Source of the DNA: an uncultured Clostridia bacterium | GTDB taxonomy: Bacteria; Bacillota; Clostridia; Oscillospirales; Acutalibacteraceae | Reading direction: 5' to 3' | NCBI GenBank assembly: GCA_944380775.1 | Contig: CALWIP010000013.1 | Span: 1-41,205 of the forward strand | DNA: 41,205 nucleotides | Program-made: the position numbers and the translations under genes | Shown: piece by piece, positions 24,889 to 38,331 of the stretch | How positions within the stretch are numbered: position 1 is the stretch's first letter | Layout of the letters: every line of letters starts with the position of its first letter | The notes under the pieces: model-generated | The model's database searches: none | The model's input: only the letters and a program-made list of their open reading frames with translations | Told to the model about the DNA's origin: nothing

Positions 24889-26346
24889 TCAGCCCGCGAT
24901 GACGATGGGGACGTACAGCGGCGTGTGCCCGGCCGGCTCAATTTCCAAAATGATGCGCGAATGCGGCGGTACTTCTTCGCCTGCGCGGATGGCGAAATCC
25001 GTTTCGGCCAATTCCCCGTCGCTGGCGTACCCGCGGCCGTGGTAGAGGTTTTGGCGGCAATCCACGCTCCAGCCATCCGGGAGGATCCAGCGCAGGTGGT
25101 AATGTTTTGACTCGGGGATCTTCGGGTTGTACGTGAGGGAAAGCCGGCCCGTCAGCTCGCCCAGCGGGCGGAGGGTGGGCTCATGGTCGAATTCGACCAG
25201 GGCGCGCACACAGAGATTTTCCACCGTGAAGGAATAGGGTTTGCGCGTGCGCAGGCCTTCCGCGAAATCGCGTCCCTTAAGCGCTTCCGGGTCCAGCGTG
25301 GAAAAATCATTTTCCGAACCGACGCGGAAGAGTTCTTCGCCCTCAAAAAACCGCTCGTTGCGCGTGCGCAGCGTGACGGGCAGGAGGTTCATCACCGCTT
25401 GGGTCAACGCCGTGCAGGTCTCGGGGAAAAGGCCGTGGCCAAACCGCAGGCAGCAGGTCTTGATCTCATCCCCGATGTAGTCGCGCCAATCGGCCGGGAT
25501 TCCCGCCGTCCCCTGTAGGATGCCGAGGAGAGCCCCGACGGTGGCGGCGGTGCAGTCGGTGTCGTCGCCGCAGTTGACGGCAAGGAGCATCGATTGTTTG
25601 AAATCGCACCCCCCGTATAAAAGGCCCAAAATCACATAGCCGATATTCGCCGGGGCCTGGAACCAGCCGAGGTCTTCGCTGTCTTCGACCAGCCGGCGGC
25701 GCACGTCCCGCCAATCGGCGCCTTTCTCATATCCTTCCAGCACGATGCGGACGCTCCTTGCCACGCGGCAGTCCTCCGGGATCTTGCTCAGGCCGATCTC
25801 GATCAGCTGGCGCAGGTCCGCAATGCCGAAGGCGGCGCTTTCCATCGCGGCGATGAAGATTGCCGCCCAGGTCCCCTCCCCGTAGCCGTGGTCGACGCAG
25901 GCGTCTTCATATGCCAAACGGATGGCTTCTTCCACGCGCAGCGGGTACAGGCACGCCCAAACCTCCGTGCGGATCCAAGCGCCGTTGGAATTGCGCCAAA
26001 GGCTGTTCGCCAATTCGCCGGAGAGCGGCGGGAGAAAGCCTTCCCGCAAATTGGCCTTGCAGACGCCGTATTCGTTCCAATCCGGGCCGACCCACGCCGT
26101 CCAATATTCGCCCAGCGTTTGGGCGTTCACCGCTTCAGGCCCCAGCTCATCCACGGCGCGCAGCCACAGCAGCTGCAGGTCGAGGTCGTCGTTCGGCAGC
26201 GGGTCGCCGGGTTTGGTCTGAAAGCCCCGCACGTCCAGCATTTCTTTTGTCCCTTCATAGGGACCGCCAATGGTGCCGCCGATATTCTTGCCGAGCCAGC
26301 ACGCGTAGATCCTGTCGAAAAGGTACTCCTCCGAAAAGCGAATCAT
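24889..26346 (-). CDS. ADP-ribosylglycohydrolase family protein
   Basis: 485 residues. The N-terminal domain (about 1-330) has the all-helical ARH/crystallin-J1 fold markers: RIYACWLGKNIGG, an acidic PNDDLDLQLLWLRA motif (51-64) in place of the usual DDT, and NCGDDTDCTAATVGALLG near 255-273, the second metal-binding acidic cluster. About 150 residues of predicted beta structure follow, ending LYVPIVIAG, probably an accessory domain. No signal peptide. Known relatives remove ADP-ribose from proteins or act on other ADP-ribosyl or glycosyl conjugates; the substrate here is unknown. AAGGGGG precedes the ATG. It lies 151 bases after dapL on the same strand and may be a separate unit. Confidence 0.85.
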   Translation of the reverse strand: MIRFSEEYLFDRIYACWLGKNIGGTIGGPYEGTKEMLDVRGFQTKPGDPLPNDDLDLQLLWLRAVDELGPEAVNAQTLGEYWTAWVGPDWNEYGVCKANLREGFLPPLSGELANSLWRNSNGAWIRTEVWACLYPLRVEEAIRLAYEDACVDHGYGEGTWAAIFIAAMESAAFGIADLRQLIEIGLSKIPEDCRVARSVRIVLEGYEKGADWRDVRRRLVEDSEDLGWFQAPANIGYVILGLLYGGCDFKQSMLLAVNCGDDTDCTAATVGALLGILQGTAGIPADWRDYIGDEIKTCCLRFGHGLFPETCTALTQAVMNLLPVTLRTRNERFFEGEELFRVGSENDFSTLDPEALKGRDFAEGLRTRKPYSFTVENLCVRALVEFDHEPTLRPLGELTGRLSLTYNPKIPESKHYHLRWILPDGWSVDCRQNLYHGRGYASDGELAETDFAIRAGEEVPPHSRIILEIEPAGHTPLYVPIVIAG

Positions 26347-26497
26347 CCGATGTTCCCCCTTGGTCTCACATTTTCTCGCCGGAAGCGGTCCCCCGCTTCT
26401 TTTCTTTACCCAAAGGATACTCCGTTCCCAACGCTTTTTTTAGGTCCCTTTTCCCGAAAAAGACGGACGTTAGTTGCAGGCGCCTCGCCCTGCGCTT

Positions 26498-27685
26498 TTA
26501 AAGGGCCGCCTGCAAGGCCTTGAGCCGTTCCATGGCCTTTTCTGTATTTGCTCGGCTGGAAAAGGCCGTCAGCCGGAAATAATGTTCCCCGTTCCTGCCG
26601 AAGCCGGACCCGGGCGTGCCCACAATGCCGGCGGTATGCAGGAGGCAGTCGAAGAAATCCCAGGAGGGTTTCCCGCCGGGGCAGCGCAGCCAGAGATAGG
26701 GGGAGTTTTTGCCGCCGGTATACCAGACGCCCAGTTCCTCCAGGGCCTGCATGATGACGGCCGCGTTGCGGCGGTAATACGCAAGATTTTCTTTGACTTG
26801 CCGCTGCCCCTCCGGGGTGAAAACCGCCTGGGCGCCCCGCTGCACCAGGTAAGACACCCCGTTGAATTTGGTGGCCTGCCGGCGGAGCCACATCTTTTGG
26901 AAGCGCATCCCGCCGAAGCACAGCTCCTCCGGCACGACGGTGTACCCGCAGCGGGTCCCGGTGAATCCGGCCGTTTTAGAAAGCGAGCAGAATTCGACGG
27001 CGCAGGTCCTCGCACCGTTGATCTCAAAAATGCTCCGGGGCAGCTCCGGGTCCTGGATAAACGCCTCGTAAGCGGCGTCGAACAGGATCAGCGCGCGGCG
27101 CTCGTTGGCGTAGTCCACCCAACGCTGAAGCTGGTCCCGGCGGTAGACGGCTCCCGTCGGGTTGTTGGGGGAGCAGAGATAAATCACGTCCGCTGCCAGC
27201 GAATCATCCGGAAGCGGCAGGAACCCGTTTGCTTCGGTAGCGGCGGCAAAGACGATTTTCCGTCCGTCCATGAGGTTGGTGTCCACATAGACCGGGTAGA
27301 CGGGGTCCGGGATGCACACGGTGTTTTCCCGGTCCAGCAGGTCCAGGATATTTCCCAAGTCGCTCTTTGCGCCGTCTGAAATGAAGATTTCATCCACGTC
27401 CAGCTCCACGCCGCGCCCGGCGTAATAGCCTTTGACGGCTTCCCTGAGGAAGGCGTACCCCTGTTCCGGGCCGTAGCCGCGAAAGGTCTCCGGCTTCCCC
27501 ATTTCTTCAGCCGCTTGTTTCAGGGCGTCTACAACGGCGCCGCACAGCGGGAGGGTCACGTCGCCGATCCCCATGTGGAGCAGTTCCCGTTCGGGATGCG
27601 CCTTGCGGTACGCGGCGGCCCGGCGCGCCACCTCGGAGAAGAGGTAATTTTCCTGTAATTGCCGGTAATTTTGATTCGGGATCAC
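26498..27685 (-). CDS. dapL: LL-diaminopimelate aminotransferase
   Basis: 395 residues. A PLP enzyme making LL-diaminopimelate directly from tetrahydrodipicolinate with glutamate as amino donor. Fold-type I motifs: LLHMGIGDVTLPL, FRGYGPEQGYAFLREAV, FISDGAKSDLGNILDL, IPDPVYPVYVDTN, YLCSPNNPTGAVY, LFDAAYEAFI and the PLP-lysine site SLSKTAGFTGTRCGY (Lys237). These match DapL rather than generic aminotransferases. Its ATG overlaps the dapF stop by four bases, so the two lysine/cell-wall steps are coupled. Last gene of the glnN-led run. Confidence 0.95.
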   Translation of the reverse strand: MIPNQNYRQLQENYLFSEVARRAAAYRKAHPERELLHMGIGDVTLPLCGAVVDALKQAAEEMGKPETFRGYGPEQGYAFLREAVKGYYAGRGVELDVDEIFISDGAKSDLGNILDLLDRENTVCIPDPVYPVYVDTNLMDGRKIVFAAATEANGFLPLPDDSLAADVIYLCSPNNPTGAVYRRDQLQRWVDYANERRALILFDAAYEAFIQDPELPRSIFEINGARTCAVEFCSLSKTAGFTGTRCGYTVVPEELCFGGMRFQKMWLRRQATKFNGVSYLVQRGAQAVFTPEGQRQVKENLAYYRRNAAVIMQALEELGVWYTGGKNSPYLWLRCPGGKPSWDFFDCLLHTAGIVGTPGSGFGRNGEHYFRLTAFSSRANTEKAMERLKALQAAL

Positions 27686-28469
27686 GTTTCTTCCACCTCA
27701 CATTCGCAAACGGTTTCCGCCGGGCCCGTCATCAGCACCGTATGGTCCGCCAGCACCTTGACGCGGAGCGTTCCGCCGTCCAGGACCACGGCGAGCTCCG
27801 CCCCGGCGGCGCAAAATCCGGCCTGCACCGCGGCGGCCGCAGCGGCGCAGGCGCCCGTGCCGCAGGCCAGGGTGACGCCGCTGCCCCGTTCCCACACGCG
27901 CATGCGCAGCGTATGCGGGTCCTTTACCTGCACAAATTCCACGTTGACGCCGCCCGGGAAGGCGGGGTGGCGCTCCAGCGCCTTCCCCAGCGTGTCGAGC
28001 GGGGCGTCCTCCGCGCGCGCCACAAAGGAGACCGCGTGGGGGTTCCCCACGGAAACCGGCGTGACGGGAACCTCCCCATAGGCGGTGCGCAGCGTCACGG
28101 GGGCGCCCACCGCCGCTTTCCCCATGGAAACGGTCGCTTCCGTGACCTTGCCGTCCCGCGTTTGCAGGGACAAGGTTTTCTCGCCCGACAAGGTCTCAAT
28201 CTTTAGCTGCCGTTTCCGGGTGTATCCCTTGTCATAGACATATTTCCCGACGCAGCGGATCCCGTTCCCGCACATCAAGGCCTCGCTGCCGTCCGCGTTG
28301 AAAATCCTCATCTTGAAATCGGCGGCGTCCGAAGGGGAAATCGTGACAATCCCGTCGGAACCAATCCCAAAATGCCGGTCGGAAAGCCGCCTGGACCATT
28401 CCTCCGGATGGTCCAGCTCCCCGAAATAAAAGAGGTAGTCATTTCCCAGGCCGTGCATTTTCGTCCATC

Positions 28470-28473
<4 letters not shown>
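27682..28473 (-). CDS. dapF: Diaminopimelate epimerase
   Basis: 263 residues. Converts LL- to meso-diaminopimelate for peptidoglycan and lysine. It begins MRWTKMHGLGNDYL and has both catalytic cysteines: Cys68 in EALMCGNGIRC and Cys204 in TLACGTGACA, plus GIGSDGI, SVGNPHAV and GVNVEFV. Four-base ATGA overlaps on both sides (with purF upstream and dapL downstream) show tight translational coupling. Confidence 0.95.
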
Positions 28474-33152
<4,679 letters not shown>

Positions 33153-33240
33153 GGCGCCATTCTCCTACCTTTCCCAGTCGTTTTCCAGCGCCCCCAAGGG
33201 CGGGTTTAGCCCTGCGGCGCGCCCTCATGGGGCCCGCTTT

Positions 33241-35337
33241 TTAGCGGACCCCAAACAGCAGGTCCCCGTAAGTGGGGAACGGCCAATAGGCTTTGGCGGT
33301 CCAGATTTCCGCTTCGTCGCAGGGGGCGCGCAGGCCGTCCATTTTCCCCAGCAGCGTGTCGCGGATCTCCGCGGATTCCTCCACCACATTGCGGTGTTGC
33401 CCGGCGGTGCGCAGCGCGGCTTCCAGCTCGTCCGCCGCGTGGAAAATCTGCCCGGCCAGGAGGGACAATTTCTTCATCAGGGCGCTCTCATAGGTCACGG
33501 ACACCTCGCCGGAGACGGATTTCTTGAGCGCCGCGGTTTTGGCAAGCTCTTTGATGTACGATTCCACCGCGGGGGCAATTTCACACCGCGCCATTTCGAC
33601 CATCGTGTTCGCTTCAATGACAATGGCCTTGCAGTAGTTGTCCAGCGTAATCTCGCAGCGGGACTTCAGCTCCGCCTCTGAGAACACCTTGTGCGAAGTC
33701 AGCATCTCCACATTTTTCCGGTCCAGCAGGTGCGGGATGCAGTCGGCGGTGGTGCGGTAGTTCAGGAGGCCCCTCTTCTCCGTGGCTTCCTGAATCCATG
33801 CGCCGTCATAGCCGTTGCCGTTGAAGATGATGCGCTTGTGGTCCTTGATGGTCTTGCGGATCATCTCATGCAGGGCGGTTTCGAAATCTTCCGCACCCTC
33901 CAGGCGGTCCGCGTAGATTTTCAAGGATTCCGCGACGGCGGCGTTCAGCATGATGTTGGCGCAGGCGATGCTGTTGGAAGAGCCCAGCATGCGGAACTCG
34001 AATTTATTCCCGGTAAAGGCAAAGGGGGAGGTGCGGTTTCGGTCCGTCGTGTCCCGTGTGAATTTCGGGAGCACATTCACCCCCAGCTTCATCTGCGTCT
34101 TTTCCGCCGCGTTGTAAGGCGCGCCGGTTTCAATGGCTTCCAGAATAGCGCTCAGCTCGTCGCCGAGGAAGACGGATACAACGGCGGGGGGCGCTTCGTT
34201 CGCGCCCAACCGGTGGTCGTTGCCCGCGGTGGCCACCGAAATGCGGAGCAGGTCCTGGTAATCGTCCACCGCTTTGAGGACCGCGCACAGGAACAAAAGG
34301 AACTGCGCGTTTTCATAAGGGGTTTCCCCCGGCGAGAGCAGGTTCACGCCGGTGTCGGTGATGAGAGACCAGTTGTTGTGCTTGCCGCTGCCGTTCACCC
34401 CTGCAAAAGGCTTTTCATGGAGCAGGCACACCAGCCCGTGCCTTGCCGCAACCTTCTGCATGATTTCCATGGTGAGCTGGTTGTGGTCTGTGGCGATGTT
34501 GGTGGTGGTGTAAATGGGGGCCAGCTCGTGCTGGGCGGGGGCCACCTCGTTGTGCTCCGTTTTAGCAAGGACGCCCAGCTTCCACAGCTCTTGGTTCAGG
34601 TCTTCCATATAAGCTTCGACGCGGGGCTTGATCACGCCGAAATAATGGTCGTCCATTTCCTGGCCTTTCGGCGGCTTTGCGCCGAAAAGGGTCCGCCCGG
34701 TAAATACCAGGTCCCTCCTTTGGCGGTACATCTCCCCGTCAATGAGGAAATATTCCTGCTCCGGTCCGACGGAGGTCTTCACACATTTCACGGCGGTATT
34801 CCCAAACAATCGGATGATGCGCAGCGCCTGCTTGTTGAGTGCTTCCATCGAGCGGAGCAGCGGGGTCTTTTTATCCAGCGCCTCGCCGCCGTAAGAGCAA
34901 AAGGCGGTGGGGATGCACAAGGTTTTCCCCTTTAGGAACGCGTAGGAGGTTGGGTCCCACGCGGTGTAGCCCCTCGCCTCAAAGGTAGCCCGCAGGCCGC
35001 CGGAGGGGAACGAGGAAGCGTCCGGTTCGCCTTTAATCAGCTCTTTCCCGGAGAATTCCATGATCACGCCGCCGTCCGGCGAGGGGGAAATAAAGCTGTC
35101 GTGCTTTTCCGCCGTGATCCCGGTCAGGGGCTGGAACCAATGGGTGTAATGGGTCGCGCCGCGTTGGACGGCCCAGTCCTTCATTGCGCTCGCTACGGCG
35201 TTTGCCACGCGGAGATCCAGGGCCTGCCCCTCGTCGATCGTTTTCCTGAGAGAGCGGTAAACCTCGGAGGACAACGTCGCTTTCATGACCCTGTCGTCAA
35301 AAACCTGGCTTCCAAAAAAATCTGCTACTGTTTCCAT
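33241..35337 (-). CDS. glnN: Glutamine synthetase type III
   Basis: 698 residues, the length of GSIII (types I and II are 350-470). Makes glutamine from glutamate and ammonia. Diagnostic GSIII segments: [29 protein letters not shown], the signature [62 protein letters not shown] and the C-terminal helical region. AAAGGAG precedes the ATG. The leader contains a terminator overlapped by an AAAGGC-hexaloop hairpin, implying ANTAR-controlled antitermination. First gene of the leftward nitrogen operon. Confidence 0.97.
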   Translation of the reverse strand: METVADFFGSQVFDDRVMKATLSSEVYRSLRKTIDEGQALDLRVANAVASAMKDWAVQRGATHYTHWFQPLTGITAEKHDSFISPSPDGGVIMEFSGKELIKGEPDASSFPSGGLRATFEARGYTAWDPTSYAFLKGKTLCIPTAFCSYGGEALDKKTPLLRSMEALNKQALRIIRLFGNTAVKCVKTSVGPEQEYFLIDGEMYRQRRDLVFTGRTLFGAKPPKGQEMDDHYFGVIKPRVEAYMEDLNQELWKLGVLAKTEHNEVAPAQHELAPIYTTTNIATDHNQLTMEIMQKVAARHGLVCLLHEKPFAGVNGSGKHNNWSLITDTGVNLLSPGETPYENAQFLLFLCAVLKAVDDYQDLLRISVATAGNDHRLGANEAPPAVVSVFLGDELSAILEAIETGAPYNAAEKTQMKLGVNVLPKFTRDTTDRNRTSPFAFTGNKFEFRMLGSSNSIACANIMLNAAVAESLKIYADRLEGAEDFETALHEMIRKTIKDHKRIIFNGNGYDGAWIQEATEKRGLLNYRTTADCIPHLLDRKNVEMLTSHKVFSEAELKSRCEITLDNYCKAIVIEANTMVEMARCEIAPAVESYIKELAKTAALKKSVSGEVSVTYESALMKKLSLLAGQIFHAADELEAALRTAGQHRNVVEESAEIRDTLLGKMDGLRAPCDEAEIWTAKAYWPFPTYGDLLFGVR

Positions 35338-35357
35338 GGCGGTCGCTCCTTTCCAAC

Positions 35358-35410
35358 AAAAAAAGGCAAAGGCGCCTTCCTTTGGTTTCCCAAAAAGACG
35401 CCTTTGCCTT
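35358..35410 (-). terminator. Intrinsic terminator in the glnN leader (attenuator)
   Basis: On the minus strand AAGGCAAAGGCG (35410-35399) pairs perfectly with CGCCTTTGCCTT (35374-35363), followed by seven T residues (35364-35358). A TTTGG-GAAA-CCAAA hairpin sits in the loop. It lies wholly within the glnN leader, about 20 bases before the start codon, so it must be bypassed for expression. Confidence 0.88.
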
Positions 35411-35411
35411 C
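35394..35411 (-). promoter_or_regulatory. Candidate ANTAR-binding hexaloop hairpin, glnN leader
   Basis: Minus strand GAAGGC - AAAGGC - GTCTTT: six pairs (two of them G-U) closing the hexaloop AAAGGC with A1 and G4, the two loop bases ANTAR proteins require. It starts two or three bases after the predicted transcription start and shares its left stem and loop with the terminator's 5' arm, so the two folds exclude each other. I find no second A1/G4 hexaloop here. Confidence 0.55.
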
Positions 35412-35420
35412 ATGAACTGC

Positions 35421-35449
35421 ATTTTACACCGGTGAAATCCGTTTGTCAA
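35421..35449 (-). promoter_or_regulatory. Promoter of the glnN operon
   Basis: Minus strand TTGACA, 17-base spacer, TAAAAT. The -35 box is 54 AT-rich bases from the -35 box of the divergent glutamate synthase promoter; that spacer could hold UP elements or a shared regulator site. Confidence 0.8.
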
Positions 35450-35503
35450 GCCTATATTTGCAATTTTTTCAAAAGATCCATGCATATTTTTTTCAATTGC
35501 GCA

Positions 35504-35532
35504 TTGACAAACCCGAAAAAGCGGGGTATGAT
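35504..35532 (+). promoter_or_regulatory. Promoter of the glutamate synthase operon
   Basis: TTGACA at 35504-35509, 17-base spacer, TATGAT at 35527-35532. Predicted transcription start near 35539-35540. Confidence 0.82.
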
Positions 35533-35541
35533 AGGCGCTAG

Positions 35542-35559
35542 ATGAGCAAAGGCGTTCAT
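35542..35559 (+). promoter_or_regulatory. Candidate ANTAR-binding hexaloop hairpin, glutamate synthase leader
   Basis: ATGAGC - AAAGGC - GTTCAT: six pairs (one G-U) closing the same hexaloop AAAGGC found in the glnN leader, again within about three bases of the predicted transcription start. Loop positions 1 (A) and 4 (G) fit the ANTAR rule. The loop plus the next base form the 5' arm of the downstream terminator. Confidence 0.58.
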
Positions 35560-35602
35560 TTTGGCACAGAGGCGGTCTGTGCTGAAAGGGGCGCCTTTTT
35601 TT
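35548..35602 (+). terminator. Intrinsic terminator in the glutamate synthase leader (attenuator)
   Basis: AAAGGCG (35548-35554) pairs with CGCCTTT (35592-35598), with a perfect 7-bp hairpin GCACAGA/TCTGTGC (35564-35582) in between, ending in seven T residues. It lies 33 bases before the start codon of the first gene. A smaller AAAGG/CCTTT hairpin just before the T-run is an alternative fold. Confidence 0.75.
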
Positions 35603-35635
35603 CATGATTGAAACGCAAGAAAGGAAAACAGTGGT

Positions 35636-36733
35636 ATGGATACGATGGAAGGCCGCGTGCGGATCCCCTCTGGCTGCGCCATTGCCGCAGTCATCTCAAG
35701 GGGCGGCGAAAAAATGACCGGGGAAACCATCATCGAGGCGATGAAGCCCATGCATGACCGTTCCAACGGCTTGGGCGGCGGGTTTGCAGCCTATGGGATT
35801 TATCCGGAATACAAAGAGTTTTACGCGTTCCACCTGTTTTTTGACGGGCGCGCCACGCGCAAAAGCTGCGAACAATTTTTGAAGGAACGCTTTGAGATCG
35901 TGCGGTCTGAGATCCTCCCCACCCGCAAGATCCCCGCGATTACGGACGAGCCGGTCATCTGGCGGTATTTTTTGTCGCCGCTGCGGTCCGTCCTGGCCTC
36001 TTTGCAATTGGACGAGAAGGAATTTGTCGCCAGGGTTGTCATGCAGATCAACACCGGGATGCCGGGGGCCTATGTGTTTTCCAGCGGCAAAAATATGGGC
36101 GCTTTCAAAGCGGTGGGTTTCCCGGAGGACGTCGGCGCCTTCTACCGGCTGGAGGAATACGAGGGCTACTCTTGGACGGCGCACGGACGGTACCCCACCA
36201 ACACCCCGGGCTGGTGGGGCGGCGCGCACCCGTTTACCCTGCTGGATTATTCGGTGGTCCACAACGGGGAAATTTCCTCTTATGACGCCAACCGCCGGTT
36301 TATTGAAATGTTTGGGTATCAATGCACGCTGCAAACCGATACGGAGGTGATCACTTACCTGATGGATTACTTGCTCCGCAGGCAAAAGCTCTCTTTGCAG
36401 GAGGCCGCCAACGTCATTGCAGCGCCCTTCTGGAGCACCATTTCTTCTAAACCCATGGGGGAAGAACGGGAGCGCCTCCAATATCTGCGCACCGTATTCC
36501 CCAGCCTTTTGATCACCGGCCCGTTTTCCATTGTATTTGGATTTAACGGCGGCCTCATGGCGCTCAATGACCGCCTGAAGCTCCGCTCGATGGTGACCGG
36601 GGAAAAAGGAGACCGGTTTTTCATCGCCAGCGAAGAAGCGGCCATCCGGGCAATGGAGCCGGACGCCCAAAACATCCAGGCTCCCGCCGGAGGCGAAGCG
36701 GTGGTCGTAACAGTAAAGGACGGTGCGTTTTGA
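35636..36733 (+). CDS. Glutamate synthase, amidotransferase subunit (GltB1-type)
   Basis: 365 residues. The class II glutaminase part of a split, archaeal/clostridial-type glutamate synthase that releases ammonia from glutamine. The nucleophile is Cys14 (IPSGCAIAAVI) after a short propeptide. Further glutaminase motifs: HDRSNGLGGGFAAYG, AHGRYPTNTPGWWGGAHPF, VVHNGEISSYDANRRF, LQTDTEVITYLMDYL. No FMN or iron-sulfur domain; the following gene supplies it, starting at the overlapping TGATG. Start ATG at 35636 with AAGGA ten bases upstream; an ATG three codons in is an alternative. Confidence 0.9.
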   Translation: MDTMEGRVRIPSGCAIAAVISRGGEKMTGETIIEAMKPMHDRSNGLGGGFAAYGIYPEYKEFYAFHLFFDGRATRKSCEQFLKERFEIVRSEILPTRKIPAITDEPVIWRYFLSPLRSVLASLQLDEKEFVARVVMQINTGMPGAYVFSSGKNMGAFKAVGFPEDVGAFYRLEEYEGYSWTAHGRYPTNTPGWWGGAHPFTLLDYSVVHNGEISSYDANRRFIEMFGYQCTLQTDTEVITYLMDYLLRRQKLSLQEAANVIAAPFWSTISSKPMGEERERLQYLRTVFPSLLITGPFSIVFGFNGGLMALNDRLKLRSMVTGEKGDRFFIASEEAAIRAMEPDAQNIQAPAGGEAVVVTVKDGAF

Positions 36734-38238
36734 TGCGGATGGAATGGATGGATCCGGAGTTTGAAGTGGTCCGGAACGAAGGCCGGTGCATTGCCTGCCG
36801 CGTTTGCGAAGCGGAGTGCGCCAATGAGGTCCACCGGTACGACGCGGGGCGGAAGGCCATGCTGTCGGACGAGTCGAAGTGCGTCGACTGCCACCGCTGC
36901 GTTTCCCTGTGCCCCACAAGGGCGTTGAAAATTGTCAAAAATGATTGCGCGCTGCGGGAAAATGCCAACTGGCGGGAAGATACCGTCCGGGAGATTTACA
37001 AACAGGCGGGCAGCGGGGGCGTGCTGTTGTCTTCGATGGGAAGCCCGGCCCCCCTGCCGGTTTACTGGGACCGCATGCTGATCAACGCCTCCCAGGTGAC
37101 CAACCCGCCGATTGACCCCCTGCGCGAACCGATGGAGACCAAAGTGTTCCTTGGGAAAAAGCCGGACGCGATAGAGAGGGACGAAAACGGGAAAATCATC
37201 TGCAAGCTGGAGCCGCAGCTGGAGCTTTCCATGCCGGTGCTGTTCTCCGCCATGAGCTACGGCTCCATCAGCTATAACGCCCACAAAGCGCTGGCGCTCG
37301 CCGCGCAGGAACTCGGGATCTTTTACAATACCGGGGAAGGCGGCCTGCACGAAGATTTTTACTGCTACGGCGGCAACACCATCGTGCAGGTGGCTTCCGG
37401 GCGGTTTGGCGTCCACAAAGCGTACCTGGAGGCGGGCGCCGCCATCGAGATCAAAATGGGGCAGGGCGCAAAGCCGGGCATCGGAGGCCACCTTCCGGGG
37501 GCCAAAATCGTCGGGGACGTCTCCCGCACGCGGATGATCCCAGAAGGCTCCGACGCCATTTCTCCCGCGCCGCACCACGACATTTACTCCATTGAAGATT
37601 TGCGGCAGCTGGTCTTCTCCTTAAAAGAGGCAACCGAATACCGCAAGCCGGTCATCGTCAAGGTTGCGGCGGTCCACAACATCGCCGCCATTGCCAGCGG
37701 GATTGCCCGGAGCGGCGCAGATATGATCGCCATCGACGGCTTCCGCGGCGGTACCGGTGCGGCACCCACCAGGATCCGGGACCATGTGGGCATCCCCATT
37801 GAATTGGCCCTCGCTGCGGTGGACAGCCGCCTGCGGGAAGAGGGGATCCGGAATAACGTCTCCATCTTAGCGGGCGGCAGCATCCGCAGCTCCGCAGACG
37901 TGGTAAAAGCCATCGCCTTGGGCGCAGACGCCTGCTATGTCGCCACCGCGGCCCTGCTGGCGCTGGGGTGCCATCTTTGCCGCGCCTGCCACACCGGCAA
38001 ATGCAACTGGGGCATTGCAACCCAGCGGCCGGAGCTTGTGAGGCGGCTCGACCCCGAACGCGGGAGCGAACGCCTGGTCAACCTGATGACCGCTTGGAAG
38101 CGTGAAATCAAAGAATTGATGGGCGGAATGGGCGTCAACTCCATTGAAGCGCTGCGCGGGAACCGCCGGATGCTCCGCGGGATCGGCCTGACCGGCAAGG
38201 AATTGGAAATCCTCGGGATTTCCCATGCCGGCGAATAA
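36733..38238 (+). CDS. Glutamate synthase, FMN/iron-sulfur synthase subunit (GltB2-type)
   Basis: 501 residues. N-terminal ferredoxin domain with two 4Fe-4S motifs (Cys19/22/25/29 and Cys50/53/56/60). A TIM-barrel glutamate synthase domain follows (about 130-480): PVLFSAMSYGSISYNAHKAL, NTGEGGLHEDF, QGAKPGIGGHLPGAKI, SPAPHHDIYSIEDLRQLVF, DGFRGGTGAAPTRIRDHVG, LAGGSIRSSADVVKAIALGA and CHLCRACHTGKCNWGIATQ. It makes glutamate from 2-oxoglutarate and ammonia. Its TTG/ATG start overlaps the amidotransferase stop; I chose the ATG at 36733. Confidence 0.94.
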   Translation: MRMEWMDPEFEVVRNEGRCIACRVCEAECANEVHRYDAGRKAMLSDESKCVDCHRCVSLCPTRALKIVKNDCALRENANWREDTVREIYKQAGSGGVLLSSMGSPAPLPVYWDRMLINASQVTNPPIDPLREPMETKVFLGKKPDAIERDENGKIICKLEPQLELSMPVLFSAMSYGSISYNAHKALALAAQELGIFYNTGEGGLHEDFYCYGGNTIVQVASGRFGVHKAYLEAGAAIEIKMGQGAKPGIGGHLPGAKIVGDVSRTRMIPEGSDAISPAPHHDIYSIEDLRQLVFSLKEATEYRKPVIVKVAAVHNIAAIASGIARSGADMIAIDGFRGGTGAAPTRIRDHVGIPIELALAAVDSRLREEGIRNNVSILAGGSIRSSADVVKAIALGADACYVATAALLALGCHLCRACHTGKCNWGIATQRPELVRRLDPERGSERLVNLMTAWKREIKELMGGMGVNSIEALRGNRRMLRGIGLTGKELEILGISHAGE

Positions 38239-38279
38239 ACGGCCCTTGCACCCGCTGGTCTTTGGGGACGGCTTTTTAC

Positions 38280-38299
38280 CGTTTTTTTGCAAAAAAACG
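38280..38299. repeat. Perfect 20-base AT-rich palindrome
   Basis: Nine-base arms CGTTTTTTT / AAAAAAACG around GC, in the 93-base gap between the second and third glutamate synthase genes. It could weaken read-through or stabilise mRNA ends; it lacks a GC-rich stem, so it is a poor terminator. Confidence 0.5.
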
Positions 38300-38331
38300 T
38301 AGAGAAAAATCCGGAAGGGTGGTAGAATAAA

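Noticed and set aside
33153-33240. Terminator between glnN and asnB
   Set aside because: GC-rich inverted repeats exist, but no T-run follows them in the direction of transcription.
35561-35590. Second ANTAR hexaloop hairpin in the glutamate synthase leader
   Set aside because: The second stem closes a five-base loop GGCGG, and the alternative GAAAGG hexaloop has G, not A, at position 1. In the glnN leader the second hairpin closes a GAAA tetraloop. Neither meets the A1/G4 rule.
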